Shown in pieces: positions 1 through 11,160 of a stretch of 64,000 bases of DNA (its first letter is position 1; each line of letters opens with the position of its first letter). The stretch is from positions 23,844,001 to 23,908,000 of the forward strand of contig CM069870.1 in NCBI GenBank assembly GCA_036172665.1. The letters run 5' to 3'. The notes beneath the pieces were generated by a model. The model did no database searches, was not told the origin of the DNA, and saw only the letters and a list, made by a program, of their open reading frames with translations. This stretch comes from Prosopocoilus inquinatus (Eukaryota; Arthropoda; Insecta; Coleoptera; Lucanidae). A program made the translations under genes and the position numbers.

Positions 1-64
1 TTTTTAATTCATTTTATGCTTTTGTGTTTCTTCTTTGTTTATTCTTATCAATTTAATTTTTCAC

Positions 65-138
65 ATTTTGTTGATTCACACTTGCCTTTTGTTTTCTATT
101 CATTTTGTTGATTCACGCTTGTCTTTCGTTTCCTATTA
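65..138. repeat. Short tandem duplication (2 x 37 bp)
   Basis: A T-rich 37-bp segment beginning CATTTTGTTGATTCAC is repeated immediately downstream with four or five substitutions. It lies in T-rich DNA that runs into a GC-richer stretch (about 210-410) with a small hairpin of the type GGGTGGGCA/TGCCCACCC near 335-365. The open frame covering 105-416 crosses both and resembles no protein I know, so I do not call it a gene. Confidence 0.6.
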
Positions 139-793
139 CTTTTATTTTTAATTATTTTTTTGTCTCAGTTGTGATTTTTTGTTTTATGTGCTGTATTTCG
201 TCGTTAATTTTTGGCAACCCTGGCAACAACTGCAAAAGGGAAAGAAGGTTTGTTTTATGCCTTGTAACCGGAACTTACCAATGTAAATGTCGGGACAGCT
301 CCGTCACAGAGTTCAACTGCAATATCAGTAGGACAGGGTGGGCACTGTCCATCTTGCCCACCCCTACGAGCCGCCACTGGAGTTCAGGCTTCTCTAAACC
401 AAGTTTTACTGTATAAAATTCGTGTTGGCAGTAATCTGATTGAATAATAAATAATAAATAAATATAAATAAATATTCAAATTTGGTTCAAATTATTGGCT
501 CAGGTGAGTTTTACAAACACAGATAAGGTATTTGGTGATAAAATTATACACATTAATCTCAATAAATATTGTTTAAGTAATAAATTCTGCGAACATTGCA
601 ATTAAATTGCCCATATTTAAGAATAATGATTGTGTCTGTAATATATCATAGGTAATTGGGGTAAATATACGCCTGAAATGCTGAAAAAAATCAAAACATG
701 AGGCTTTAAGAGGTGGCTCTAAAAGTAAAAGGGAAATAGGTTAGTTGAATTTTGAAGTATTTACATGTAATTGTTTACTGTTTTATTTAATAC

Positions 794-1052
794 AGTAGCA
801 GGTATTTGTCGAAGCATTGATTTAAAAAACAAGCTAGGACAATGGGCTACAAGAAAAACTCAGTTTGTTTCTGCACAAGAAGAAGATTACAAAAGAGAAC
901 ATGAATTGACTATGCACTATAAAAGGGCGAAGTACGAATTAGAATTAAAACACGTAGAAGAGTTACATCAAGAAACACTTCGCCGGATGCGAGACGAGCA
1001 TGAACGTAAATTGGATATATTATATTTAGAACAAAACAAATTAAAGAAATAA
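794..1052 (+). CDS. Coiled-coil terminal exon, possibly of a Harbinger-linked Myb/SANT-like protein
   Basis: The open frame runs to a TAA at 1050-1052, and an AATAAA poly(A)-type signal overlaps the stop. A pyrimidine-rich tract ending in ACAG just before 794 would be a good 3' splice site, so the visible piece is probably the last exon (about 86 residues) rather than a 93-residue protein starting at 771. The residues are highly charged and heptad-like (KREHELTMHYKRAKYELELKH... then repeated E/L/R/K) and predict one continuous coiled coil. C-terminal coiled coils of this sort occur in Myb/SANT-like proteins encoded beside the nuclease in PIF/Harbinger elements and in Zeste-like host regulators. 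A decayed Harbinger-type nuclease lies 1.8 kb downstream on the other strand, which favours the transposon reading, but no DNA-binding domain is visible here. A host gene exon is the alternative. Confidence 0.4.
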
Positions 1053-1208
1053 AATATTGTAATAATTCATACACAATGCGTTTTACTACAATAACACTAG
1101 CCTGCGAAGGTTTTGCGGATGACATAAAACTAGGTGTATGTAGTACATTTGGTATTCCCGAGTTCGAGGAAAATATAATAATTTTTTCATCACGTACCAT
1201 TTTTTTTT

Positions 1209-2057
1209 AAATACAATATTTCAAAGTACAGTTTTTTTTTATATTTTGCACCCTATCTGGAGGGTTTATTTTAAGAACTAGAGGAAAACTTTAAATACAA
1301 AAGTTGTAGGGTTTTATGCCTATTATTTTTTAGAGTTATCAGAAGAAACAAAAGCGCATCGCAAATTGTAGAAAAAAATTAAATTTTTGTTTTTTTTAAT
1401 GGAACGACCTCTGTATTGTTTGCTAAGATGAGAGATCATATTTCTCTGATTTGAAAAATATATAATATGTTCAAATCTGAAAGGGTCCTTCCTGATATAA
1501 TTAAATTTAAAATATCAGTCTAATAATGACGTTTAAAAATCAAGACAGCCTGGAAAGATGCTTAAAAAAGTTCTAAATGGCTGCTATAGCTAGCAAAAAA
1601 TAACAAAAATTCGACTGCTGGAAACTATACAATGAATTAATAATAGAAAACAAAATTCCAGGTCGCCTTAATATTTTAAACATTAATTCACTGATATTCT
1701 AACCTCAAATATCTCATAAGCGGCTCTTCCAAATATCAACACAGTATATATTTTTGAAATCAGAAAAATATGGTCTTTCATCTTAGCAAACAATATATAA
1801 AATATATATAATATAATGTATATATAATATATAATATAATATAATATATAATATAATATAATATATAATATATAAAAAAAAAAAATTTAATTTTTTCTCC
1901 AATTTCCGATACGCTCTTGATTCTTTTGATAAAAGATAATAGGCATAAAACCCTATAACTTTTGTATTTAAAGTTTTCCTGTAGCTTCTAAAATAAACCC
2001 TCTAGATAGGGCGCAAAATATTTAAAAAAAAAACCTGTACTTTGAAATATTGTATTT
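1209..2057. repeat. Imperfect palindrome (~850 bp foldback)
   Basis: The first bases AAATACAATATTTCAAA (1209-1225) are exactly inverted at 2041-2057. Homology continues inward: the CTATCTGGAGGGTTTATTTTA block at about 1251-1275 matches the inverted copy near 1990-2015, the AGGGTTTTATGCCTATTAT block (about 1308-1326) matches near 1936-1955, and the TTTGCTAAGATGA block (about 1418-1431) matches near 1781-1793. Weaker matching carries on to the centre near 1590-1640. Substitutions and small gaps are spread along the arms, so it is an old foldback. An AT-only microsatellite (1797-1874) has expanded in the right arm only. Confidence 0.75.
1797..1874. repeat. AT-only microsatellite
   Basis: An uninterrupted run of TATATAATATAA-type words. 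It sits inside the right arm of the 1209-2057 palindrome, where the left arm has no counterpart, so it expanded after the palindrome formed. Confidence 0.8.
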
Positions 2058-2384
2058 TTGCTTATACCTAAACAGCCAGAATTTACTTAAAATAAATAAA
2101 CGGTCGTCGAAACCCAAGAAATGAATACCAATTTTGTTATTTTAAATGGAACACTCAGTATATTCTTACGAATATATAGTTTGCTTATGTTTGGTCCTTT
2201 TTGCGATATTTGAAATTTATTTTTGTTTTGAAATGTTTTTACAAATTTATGTCAGCGTTTTGTCTTATGAAATGACCCAGCTGAGCAGTCTTTTAATTTT
2301 TTTGTTAACACTTGTCACACATAACAAAATTCTTATTAATCAAAGTAAATCAATTTTTTAATTTCAAACTTAAAATATAATCAA

Positions 2385-2445
2385 ACTACAGTCGAACCTC
2401 CGTAACTCAAACTTCAGGTTACCGGAAAATTCGACTGTATATATT
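2385..2445. mobile_element. Possible pogo/Tigger-like terminal fragment
   Basis: The motif CAGTCGAACCTCCGTAACTC followed by a GGTTACCGG block resembles the ends of pogo/Tigger elements, which characteristically carry variants of GACTCGATTA(A/T)CCG. No matching opposite end was found nearby, so this would be an isolated end or a short relic. Confidence 0.3.
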
Positions 2446-2764
2446 TTTGAAATTAGGAAAAAGGGATTTTTGTTAATTCGAGAAAATATACTGTGTGTTA
2501 AATCGAAATTAGCAGAGCTGGTTCTCATTTGGTAGGATTCCGATCGTCATTTTTTTTTTTTTAGTAAATTCTGGGGTTCAGATAAATCCCTAAAACTTTT
2601 GCAATTACCATTTTTTTATATACCTAATAACAAAATGTGTAGGTGCCGTTCAAAACACAAACAAAAACCCTGTACATGATTTATTTATTTTTTTTTTGAA
2701 ATCCTAACGTGATAGAAAAAAACTAATAACCGATTCTTTTTTGGAATGCCGAAATCATTGAAGA

Positions 2765-3049
2765 ACACCTACTCTTATCTCATACGCAAAAAAAATTTTT
2801 TTCGCAGGCTTGTGTAATTGTGAGAAATAATCTTCAATCAGTCTATGACGAACAATATTCTTTTCATTTATTTCCTCGTTTTCTTCAACATCAGGATTAA
2901 TATACCTAGTTGTATTTCTGCTTCTACGTCCTCATTGTACTCAAATTCAATGGTGCCCCCCATTTTGATTGTAATATTTTGCAAGACTGTACATGCTATT
3001 ACAACAGTTTCTACTCTTGTATGTTTCAATCTAATATCTGGAGTGTTTT
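2765..3049 (-). pseudogene. Decayed C-terminal part of a PIF/Harbinger-type nuclease (HARBI1-like)
   Basis: On the minus strand, reading from 3049 downward, one frame gives a stretch containing VETVVIACTVLQN, which closely resembles the conserved C-terminal helix of Harbinger DDE nucleases (the usual form is ...VIACAVLHNIA). After roughly 45 residues the reading shifts frame near 2900-2925 and continues in a second frame with NIVRHRLIEDYFSQL, again typical of the far C-terminus of the family, before a stop near 2765. No upstream DDE catalytic region could be found, so this is a 5'-truncated and frameshifted remnant. The coiled-coil exon at 794-1052 could be the second protein of the same element. 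Family-level assignment is by motif memory and not by a search. Confidence 0.55.
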
Positions 3050-3059
3050 AACAAATAAT

Positions 3060-4980
3060 GATTGCAAACAATAATTATGTAGCTGCTAGAACTAAAACCT
3101 ACCCAATGACGATGGAGCTGACCACACAGGGTGTTTTTAACTAACTGTAGTATCTGTATTTCAGTTGAAAATTTGTAGGTTAATAGTGAATTCCTTATGA
3201 TTTGTTGAAAATTGCTTTAATCCCAAAATTCATAAACAAAACCACTTTAATAAATTTCTAAGTCCATACGGAATAATGCCAGGAAGAAAATTCAATTAAA
3301 TAAATGTTAAATTTTGTGACCTTCTACAGTAACATTTTAATGAAAATTGCAAAAACACTATCCTTTTAGCACTTTTAACTGATAAATATCACATCGACTA
3401 AATTCTTCATTAGGATAATGCATATCCCTTTAAAAACCTTTAAAATTGTACGAATAACCCTTAAAAATAATATCCAAGGAATAAAATCATTTTCGCACTA
3501 TAATCCGTGACTTACTGCGATGGAAAGGTCTTTGGTCTTTTTCGGAGAATTTTTGTTTTTTTTTACTTAAGAAAATTATTGATTTTTAATACTAATTATT
3601 TATTTAAAAAATGTCCAGAATCGTGAGGCGCCATATTTGTAAATAATAATAATTTTTCTTTACAATTAAGTTTTAGATTATGAAGAAAAAAATCGAAATT
3701 ATATGGCGCCATCTATGAAAAGGGAATGGAAAAAGATCACTATTTACGTACATAGATGGCGCCACGTGATAATAATAATGATTTTACTATTATATTCTCT
3801 GATTTGTTTTTGTTTTTGTTAGAAGATTGTCTTTAAGCTGTTTTCTTTGCAGTTTTCTTTTATTTTTATTTTTCACCCGTTTTTTATTTTCAAGAGCCCG
3901 TTTTCCACTGCTTTTGGTTTTGTTTTAGGTAACGTTTATTTGTTTATTTAATATGTTGGTTCTCTTTTGTTTCTGATTACAATTTTTTTTTCTGTTTAAT
4001 TTCATTAACCCGTTTTTCTTTCCCCCATAACTGTTGCTTAAGTCTTCAAAATAAGTCTTCCTTTCCGTTTTATTTTCCGACGCAAACATTCAAGAAGTGG
4101 TGGCGCCTTAAAATTTCACTTTATCGTCCGAATAAAATTACAATTCAGAATATTTCGCACTGTCGCTGTCGTTGCAATCGTCACGTGATTGCACGAACAT
4201 AAAGTAAACACTTACCCGATTTGAATGATTTCTGGGAAAAATTGCCAATCACTTGATATTCTATAAAAGCGAAGCAAAATTGCCAAATGCATTTGCGGAA
4301 TACGAAATAATCGTGTCTTCTCGGGCTGCGAGTCAGTCGCACATTTTTTAAACGAATTTTAAAAATTTATACATATATTTCTTTTTTATTTTATTTCTTA
4401 TTCAATACATAATATATTATTACATTTTTTTTAATATTAAAAGAGTGTGGGGGGGGTTCTAGCCAGCCATCGACTTAGAAGAACCAACTCTACCTCACCC
4501 TACAACAACAACAATACCTACCAATGTGTATTTAACATTCTGGCAGAAAGAACAAAGCCTCTCTTGCTCTGCGTTTACTGAAACGTAGGCAACTTTAGTC
4601 ACTCCCGTGTTAAATACCTAAGAAGTTACTAATACATCAGTACAGTTACGTTAACTCCTGGTTACTGGTTACTTAACAAGTTGTACTGAAGAGTTAATCA
4701 GCTGTCCCGAAAATCCGAGTAAGGTGAGTATAACAAACAATTAGGGCGTCAGGGAGAAACCCTAGCTGATGTGCGTATTGAGTAACCGACTCTCAAGGAT
4801 ACACAGTGTGCGCTGATAATCGCAAATTACCAGGAGATACCTTAACACTCGAACATTCAGGATAGTTTCAACTAAACGATGTTGTGGCGTGGCGGTCGCA
4901 GTCAGTTGTCAGAACACGGAACGCCCTCACACGGGAATATGTCAAACTCGCGGTCAATTTTATCGTACCCCTATCGAATC
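3060..4980. other. Non-coding stretch; TATA-like and GGCGCC motifs only
   Basis: No credible gene. Two inverted copies of TGGCGCCATCTATG sit near 3704-3718 and 3751-3765 and would form a small hairpin. TATAAAAG at about 4262 is followed 70 bp later by an insect-initiator-like TCAGT, too far apart for a normal core promoter. Around 4450-4500 a G-run and GC-richer DNA precede the satellite; this could be the remains of an LTR or the unique end of the satellite-bearing element, but I could not find a partner. Confidence 0.4.
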
Positions 4981-4983
4981 ACT

Positions 4984-7165
4984 ATGAAAAATTCGAGTCA
5001 GGCGTCTTATTGGCGACCTCAAAGAAAATGAGACATTCACCGTATACGAACGTAGAAGCGATATAAGATAACGGTAATAGAAACGGAACTAAAAGCGAAG
5101 CTTGAAACGATTCCTCTGTGAAAACAAAGAAATCAATGACTGCAAACGTGGCCCGGATTGCTGTGATCTTCGAGCCAGGCGTCGTATTGGCCACCTCGAA
5201 GAAAATGGGACCTTCATCTACACGAACGTAGAACAGAAATAAGAAAGCGGTAATAGAAATGTAACTAAAAGCGATGCTTGAAACTATTCCTCTGTGAGAA
5301 CAAAGAAATCAATAATTACAAACGTGGCTCGGATCGTTATGACCTTCGACCCAGGCGTCGTATTGGCGATGTCAAAAGAAATGAGACATTCACCGTATAC
5401 GAACGTAGAAGCGAAATAAGATGCGGTAATAGAAACGGAACTAATAATCTTCGAGCCAGGCGTCGTATTGGAGACCTCACAGAAAATGACACATTCACCG
5501 TATACGAACGTAAATGCGAAATAAGAAAATGGCAATAGAAACGGAACTAAAAGCGAAGCTTAAAGCGATTCCTCTGTGAAAACAAAGAGATCAATATTAC
5601 AAACGTGGCCCGCATAGCTATGATCTTCGAGCCAGGCGTCGTATTGGCGACCTCAAAGAAAATGAAACATTCACCATATACGAATGTAGAAGCGAAATAA
5701 GAACGCGGTAATAGAAACGGAACTAATGATCTTCAAGGCAGGCGTCGTATTGGCGACCTCAAAGAAAATGACACTTTCTCCGTATACGAACGTAGAAGCG
5801 AATTAAGAAAACGGTAGTAGAAACGGAACTAAAAGCGAAGCTTGAAGCGATTCCTCTGTGAAAACAAAGAGATCAATAACTACAAACGTGGCTCGGATCG
5901 CTATGATCTTCGAGCTAGGCGTCGTATTGGCGACCTCAAAGAAAATGGGACGTTCACCGTACACGAACGCAGAAGCGAAATAAGAATGCGGTAATAGAAA
6001 CGGAACTAATGATTTTCAAGGCAGGCGTCGTATTGGCGACCTCAAAGAAAATGAGACATTCTCTGTATACGAACGTAGAAACGAAATAAGAAAACGGTAA
6101 TAGAAACGGAATTAAAAGCGAAGCTTGAAGCGATTCCTCTGAGACAACAAAGAGATCAATAATTACAAACGTGGCTCGGATCGCTATGATCTTCGAGCCA
6201 GGCGTCGTATTGGCGACCTCAAAGACAGTGGGACCTTCGCCGTATACGAACGTAGAAGCGAAATAAGAACACGGTAATAGAAACGGAACTAAAACCGAAG
6301 CTTGAAGCGATTCCTCTGTGAGAACAAAGAAATCAATAATTACAAAGGTGGCCCGGATCGCTACGATCTTCAAGTCAGGCGTCGTATTGGCGACCTCAAA
6401 GGAAATGAGACATTCACCGTACACAAACGTAGAAGCGAAATAACAAAGCGGTAATAGAAGCGGAACTAAAAGCAAAGTTTGAAGCGATTCCTCTGTGAAA
6501 ACAAAGAGATCAATAATTACAAACGTGGCCCGGATCGTTATGACCTTCGACCTAGGCGTCGTATTGGCGATGTCAAAAGAAATGAGACATTCACCGTATA
6601 CGAACGTAGAAGCGAATTAAGAATGCGGTAATAGAAACGGAACTAATGATCTTCGAGCCAGGCGTCGTATTGGCGACCTCAAAGAAAATGAGACATTCAC
6701 CGTATACAAATGTAGAAGCGAAATAACAAAGCGGTAATAGAAACGGATCTAAAAGCGAAGCCTGAAGCGATTCCTCTGTGAAAACAAAAAAATCGAAGAT
6801 TGCAAACGTGGCCCGGATCGCTACGATCTTCGAGCCAGGCGTCGTATTGGCGACCTCAAAGACAATGACACATTCGCCGTATACGAACGTAGATGCGAAA
6901 TAAGAAAGCGGTAATAGAAACGGAATTAAAAGCGAAGCTTGAAGCGATTTCTCTCTGAAAATAAAAAAATCAATAATTACAAACGTGGCCCGGCCGCTAT
7001 GAACTTCGAGCTAGGCGTCGTATTGGCGACCTCAAAGAAAATGAGACATTCACCGTATACGAACGTAGAAGCGAAATAACAACGCGGTAATAGAAGCGGA
7101 ACTAAAAGCGAAGCTTGAAGCGATTCCTCTTGAAAACAAAGAGATCAATAATTACAAACGTGGTC
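4984..7165. repeat. Compound satellite: alternating ~177-bp and ~105-bp units
   Basis: The landmark GGCGTC(G/T)TATTGG recurs at about 5002, 5179, 5355, 5459, 5636, 5741, 5919, 6025, 6202, 6379, 6556, 6662, 6839 and 7015. Spacing is therefore close to 177 or 105 only. The long unit contains an extra ~71-bp block (AGCGAAGCTTGAAGCG... through CAAACGTGGC) that the short unit lacks. Units are roughly 85-95 percent alike. Because 177 is 59 codons, frames stay open for several units on both strands (for example 173 codons on the minus strand, 6475 to 5954), but TAATAG recurs in most units on the plus strand and nothing suggests a protein. Confidence 0.9.
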
Positions 7166-7480
7166 CACGCTATATCGCACTCTAATTACCTATGTTTTTT
7201 AAAGCAGATTCGGATAAACCGTTTGGAAATTTTTCTGTAAAGCAATTTAAATGACACTTAAGGCGTACAGTTTCCAAATATACTGTTTTAGAGAATTTTG
7301 CAACTCAATTATGCAAAAATTCAAGTTAGAAAGCGAACATGTGTACAACTTAACGTGTCGAACAGTAGAATGCCGGCAAGGTAAAGGTCGCCGAGTGCCG
7401 GAAACGGCCTTATACCAGTCAAAATGGCGACCAATTCGAACACAGGATGCGAGGAGCGTGATCACCTAAGACCACCATAA

Positions 7481-7624
7481 GACGAGTTCAGTCAGAGACA
7501 AAACTACGTAGCCTTTCATAGCACTATGTATGTATAGATCTACTAAAACATGACATGGATGATGACGTCACGCTACATAGCGCTCGCGAAACACTACGTA
7601 GCTTTGTTTCTGGCTGAACTCGTC
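7481..7624. mobile_element. Hairpin MITE (~144 bp)
   Basis: The ends GACGAGTTCAG and CTGAACTCGTC are exact inverted repeats, and imperfect pairing continues inward for about 50 bp on each side (CTACGTAG blocks, CTATGTA/TACATAG). Almost the whole element can fold on itself. No clear target-site duplication was seen. It sits next to the end of the 4.98-7.17 kb satellite. Confidence 0.65.
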
Positions 7625-8955
7625 CAATGATATCAAACGGCGTCACCTCCGGAACGCAATGTTACCACTTTACTAAATCAAGCACATACCATATGCGGTT
7701 GCCGCAAGTAACTAGAAATTGACCCACCAGTAATAAAATTAAAAAGACATGGTGAAAAACTGGTTTAATTTTCAGCGAGTCTTCGAGTAATCGGAGAAGG
7801 TTTCCTCAAGAAAAGTTCGTCTAGAGCTCCTCAAGCTGAGACGCACGTTCCTCTCTCTAGTCCCCTTTTTATTTAAGTCATCGTTCTTCAAGGTTTCATT
7901 TTGAATAATTAAAAAAAAAACACCTCATTTTGTTAACGTTACCCAACGGGTAGGGTTTTTATAACACGTTAAAGAATTCTCATATGCAACCCCAAATTAC
8001 GTGTAAATAATAATTTGAAATTTAGAATGTTATTTATTTAATTGGCTGAGATACTTTAATAGGTAGCGTTTGTTTTCCTTTTCGTTTATGTTAAGATATT
8101 ATTTTGCGACACTATGTTTACGTGCACAGTTTCAGAGCCTGGAATAATTTCCACATAGTGAATTTATCTTATTAATTTAATATGTTATTATTACATTCTG
8201 GATAAAGAATATTGTTGTCATGTTTTAATATAAAATAAAAACAATTTTGTAACACCTATGAATAAAATAATGACGACATCTTTCGTAGTAATTATTGAAA
8301 AGACTAGAAAGTATTTGTGTGATTGTATTATAAATGAGTTTTCGACCGTTTGAAGCCAACAAGGGGGCGCCTCCTGCCTTATTAAGATCGTATCAGAATT
8401 TAAGTGCCCTATTTAAGTTCTTTATTGCCGTTGTAGTTCCTTGAATAGAAAACAATTACGTGAATTCGAAATACGTTAAAGTGAACCGCTCGGGACTCAG
8501 AGAACTAGTTACCACATATTACACGTTTGTTTTCCTTTTTCGCGCAGTGCATTTCCTGTACAGCGTTTTATGAGCGTTCGCTTGTTTGAACTTTTTCGAG
8601 GGTATAAAAATAGAGAGACAGACGAGGTCGTCGACGGATTTTTCAAACCGAATGTCTAGTGAACCAAAACGGATCATGGCATAATAAGTGCATAACAGTA
8701 AATCTTGTTAACCTCTACTCGCCCGAATACATATTTGCAATTTAAAGTGTATTTTGTAACCGAAATCGTGAAACATTTGCAAAGCACGTTATTTTCGTAT
8801 GTGTTGGTAAAGTGATATCTTCGTGTGACAAGTGTGAGGGGTGGGGTGACGGGAGGCAGCGTTAAAGATCTTCGTCTGAATCTCTATAATAAGTATTTTA
8901 GTTATTTATTTATGATAACAGAATTTGGAATTCAAAAAAGAAATGCTAAACGTAT
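7625..8955. other. Non-coding stretch with one promoter-like site
   Basis: No gene recognised. TATAAAAA at 8603-8610 lies in a moderately GC-richer patch (8480-8700) and is followed by transcribed-leader-like sequence and a GT-rich possible splice donor (GGTAAAGTGA near 8805). It may be a host promoter or an LTR promoter; the sequence alone does not decide. Confidence 0.3.
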
Positions 8956-8958
8956 AAT

Positions 8959-9775
8959 ACAGGGTGCCTCAAGTTGAGAGGCCTTTTCAAAATTTTCAGG
9001 GAAGAGTATATGCAAAAATTCTTGAAAATTATTGTAGTGCCTTAGGAGAAAGTGATCTTTGCAATTGAAATATTTAAATCGCTTCCGGACAGATACCGGA
9101 AGTCGCGCTTAACTTTCTTCTCTTAAATGAAATGCTGTACTTTTTATAGCAAATTCCGATTCTAGTACATGCTAATCTAAATAAAAAGAGTGAAGACGTC
9201 CCTGCATTTAATGCAAACGATTTTGAGATATCTCCAAACTTATTTTATTAAAATTAAAAAAAAAAAAAAACGTTTTGGTGATCTTTCATTTAACAGAATG
9301 TATTTAGGATAATATCGATCTTTAAGATTCAAGCAGTACGTCGTTTGAAAGTATAAGCTTCGGGCTTTCAAATCGTATCCTAATTATTCCCAAAAAGAGT
9401 CCAGGGTGGTCACAATATTATGTCGAAACTCGTTGTTTATTTTAAAAAAAGGTTTTAGTGACCTTTCATTTAACAGAATGTATTTGAGACAATATCAGTC
9501 TTTAAGATTCAAGCTATACGTCGTTTGAAAGTGTAAGCTTCAGGCTTTCAAATCGTATCCTAATTATTCCCAGAAAATGTTCAGGGTGGCCACAAAATAA
9601 AATGTCGATCCTTGTTGTTTATTAAAAAAAAAGTTTTAGTGACCTTTCATTTAACAGAATGTATTAGGGACACTATCAGTCTTCGAGAATCAATTTGAAA
9701 GTATAAACTAAATGCAGATGATTATTTTCAAAATAAAACCGAGTGTACGTAACGTAGGCAAAACAACTAAATACA
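8959..9775. mobile_element. TACAGGGTG-type MITE end followed by a 180-bp tandem repeat
   Basis: TACAGGGTGCCTCAAG at about 8959 is a typical end of a TA-target MITE. Inside, the segment beginning GTGA(T/C)CTTTCATTTAACAG recurs at about 9278, 9458 and 9639, giving a 180-181 bp period and about 2.5 copies (9255-9720). The copies share the TCAAATCGTATCCTAATTAT block. The opposite end of the MITE was not identified with confidence. Confidence 0.6.
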
Positions 9776-10823
9776 GGTTGCGCCATTAATATTTAAATTG
9801 AAAATATAAATAAATGGCTTTAAACTCTTATTGAGAGTATACACGACGCGATATAATGATATATGTCGTCTCCGTCGATTATATTAATTACCGGGAAATT
9901 TAATCTGCGGATTAAAATTGCACCATTAACTTACTATGTGTTTAATGGCATTATTTATGGTTTAATAAACCGTGGTGGGGTTGAAGGATTATTATAGTAA
10001 TTTCATTACGCTCATCTCTTCTTCCTGCGCGCTCTCTGATTTCTTAGAACTCGTTTTAAGCGATGATAGCTTTATAATTAATAATAGTCAAGGGAAATAC
10101 TGTGCTACCATCTAAATGAATTTACTTTATCTCCTGAATAATTAACGAAAAACGGTAGCAAATTAGCGCTGAAGAAGACAATCAGCTGTTCCGAGCTAGT
10201 TCTTATATCGACATGCACGAGGTCAAAGATCAAGGGCGCCAGGAGGCGTGTCTGATACCTACGCCACTGCGGAACCGTCCCCCAAGGATCGCAGCGTGCG
10301 CAAAAATTTCGAAAATCCCCAGGAAAATAATCCACTCTTGCATACAAAATAATTGTTCGTCGCAACAAAACTGCAAAACGCACTTAAAATGTACATTAAA
10401 ACAAAAGATAAACAATATGACAGAATAGGCAACGGCACAAATTCAGGCACTACGGGTTACTACGTAATCTATTTCATTTCAATGTAAACTTTCCCAGTAG
10501 ATAAGAGTTGGACAGTCTAAACAATAATTTAATATTGCGTTATTCGTAGAAACCGTGCGAGTACATCTCCGTTCCCCGCCGCGCTAAATTAATTTAAAAA
10601 CTAAGTTTAAACAAGTCTTGTTAAAGTTGCCCTTGAATTAGGTAACTTTGCTAACGTCTGCAATTAAGCGAGGAGAGGTGGAAGTCTTTAATATAAAAAA
10701 TTAGGCACCGCGACTTGCAAATGATGCAAAATTAATAAGTATCGACCTAACCCTTTAACCATGCGATAGTTTGTACCATGTAGCAGTTTAACCCACCAGC
10801 CTTAGAAACCTTTTCAGGGTAAC
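9776..10823. other. Non-coding stretch
   Basis: No gene, repeat array or element end that I can support. The patch 10180-10310 is GC-richer than its surroundings and is open in several frames, which is expected from composition alone. Confidence 0.4.
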
Positions 10824-11160
10824 ATGAATGAGTACGTGGGTGTTTTACACGCTGTGAAACCCAACCTCGAAGTCCAGAATCTAATCGAAGACCAGACTCT
10901 CTGTTACTCCGTTCTGCCTAAAAGGTATTGTCAAGAATTGGTCGTCTCCAACATGTCACGAGCTGTCGGCGTCCAGACTCGGAAGTTGCGTAGCTCAAAG
11001 TGGCAAGGGCGCAACGGATGATTGTGGAATTGATTAATCTTATATTTATCATGTTTCCTTTTATTCCAAATTTCGTTTTAGTTTTATATTGTATATATTT
11101 ATTGTAATTGTTTATTTTCTTGTACCAACTTCAATTAGTGTTCAATAAATCCGTTGCAGC
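10824..11160 (+). other. Unrecognised GC-richer ORF followed by a poly(A)-like site
   Basis: A 65-codon frame (10824-11021) lies in clearly GC-richer DNA than its flanks and is followed after about 120 bp by TTCAATAAA (about 11140). This could be the tail of an old retroelement coding region with its 3' untranslated part, or chance. The translated residues match no family I recognise. Confidence 0.2.

Larger units (their letters stand above)
1075..2832. mobile_element. Element with ~120-bp inverted ends enclosing a palindrome
   Basis: The segment 1075-1200 read forward and 2704-2832 read as reverse complement align over about 120 bp with gaps; both contain AGCCTGCGAA followed by a T/G-rich run and later a TATTCC and a CACGT block. 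These look like terminal inverted repeats of a DNA element. The right end overlaps the tail of the decayed Harbinger nuclease frame, so the ends may be derived from a Harbinger transposon. The inner part is dominated by the palindrome at 1209-2057 and an A/T-rich remainder with a pogo-like motif near 2390-2440. Exact ends and a target-site duplication could not be fixed. Confidence 0.45.

Noticed and set aside
3704..3765. GGCGCC hairpin as a primer-binding site of an LTR element
   Set aside because: No LTR-like TG...CA boundary directly precedes it and no internal coding sequence follows.
4262..4337. TATA box and TCAGT initiator as a core promoter
   Set aside because: The distance of about 70 bp is far from the normal ~30 bp.
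5954..6475. 173-codon minus-strand frame
   Set aside because: It is the longest frame in the window but lies wholly in the 177/105-bp satellite, whose period is a multiple of three; open frames are a by-product of the period.
4984..7165. CRISPR-like array
   Set aside because: Units are contiguous and similar throughout, without unique spacers, and the genome is eukaryotic.
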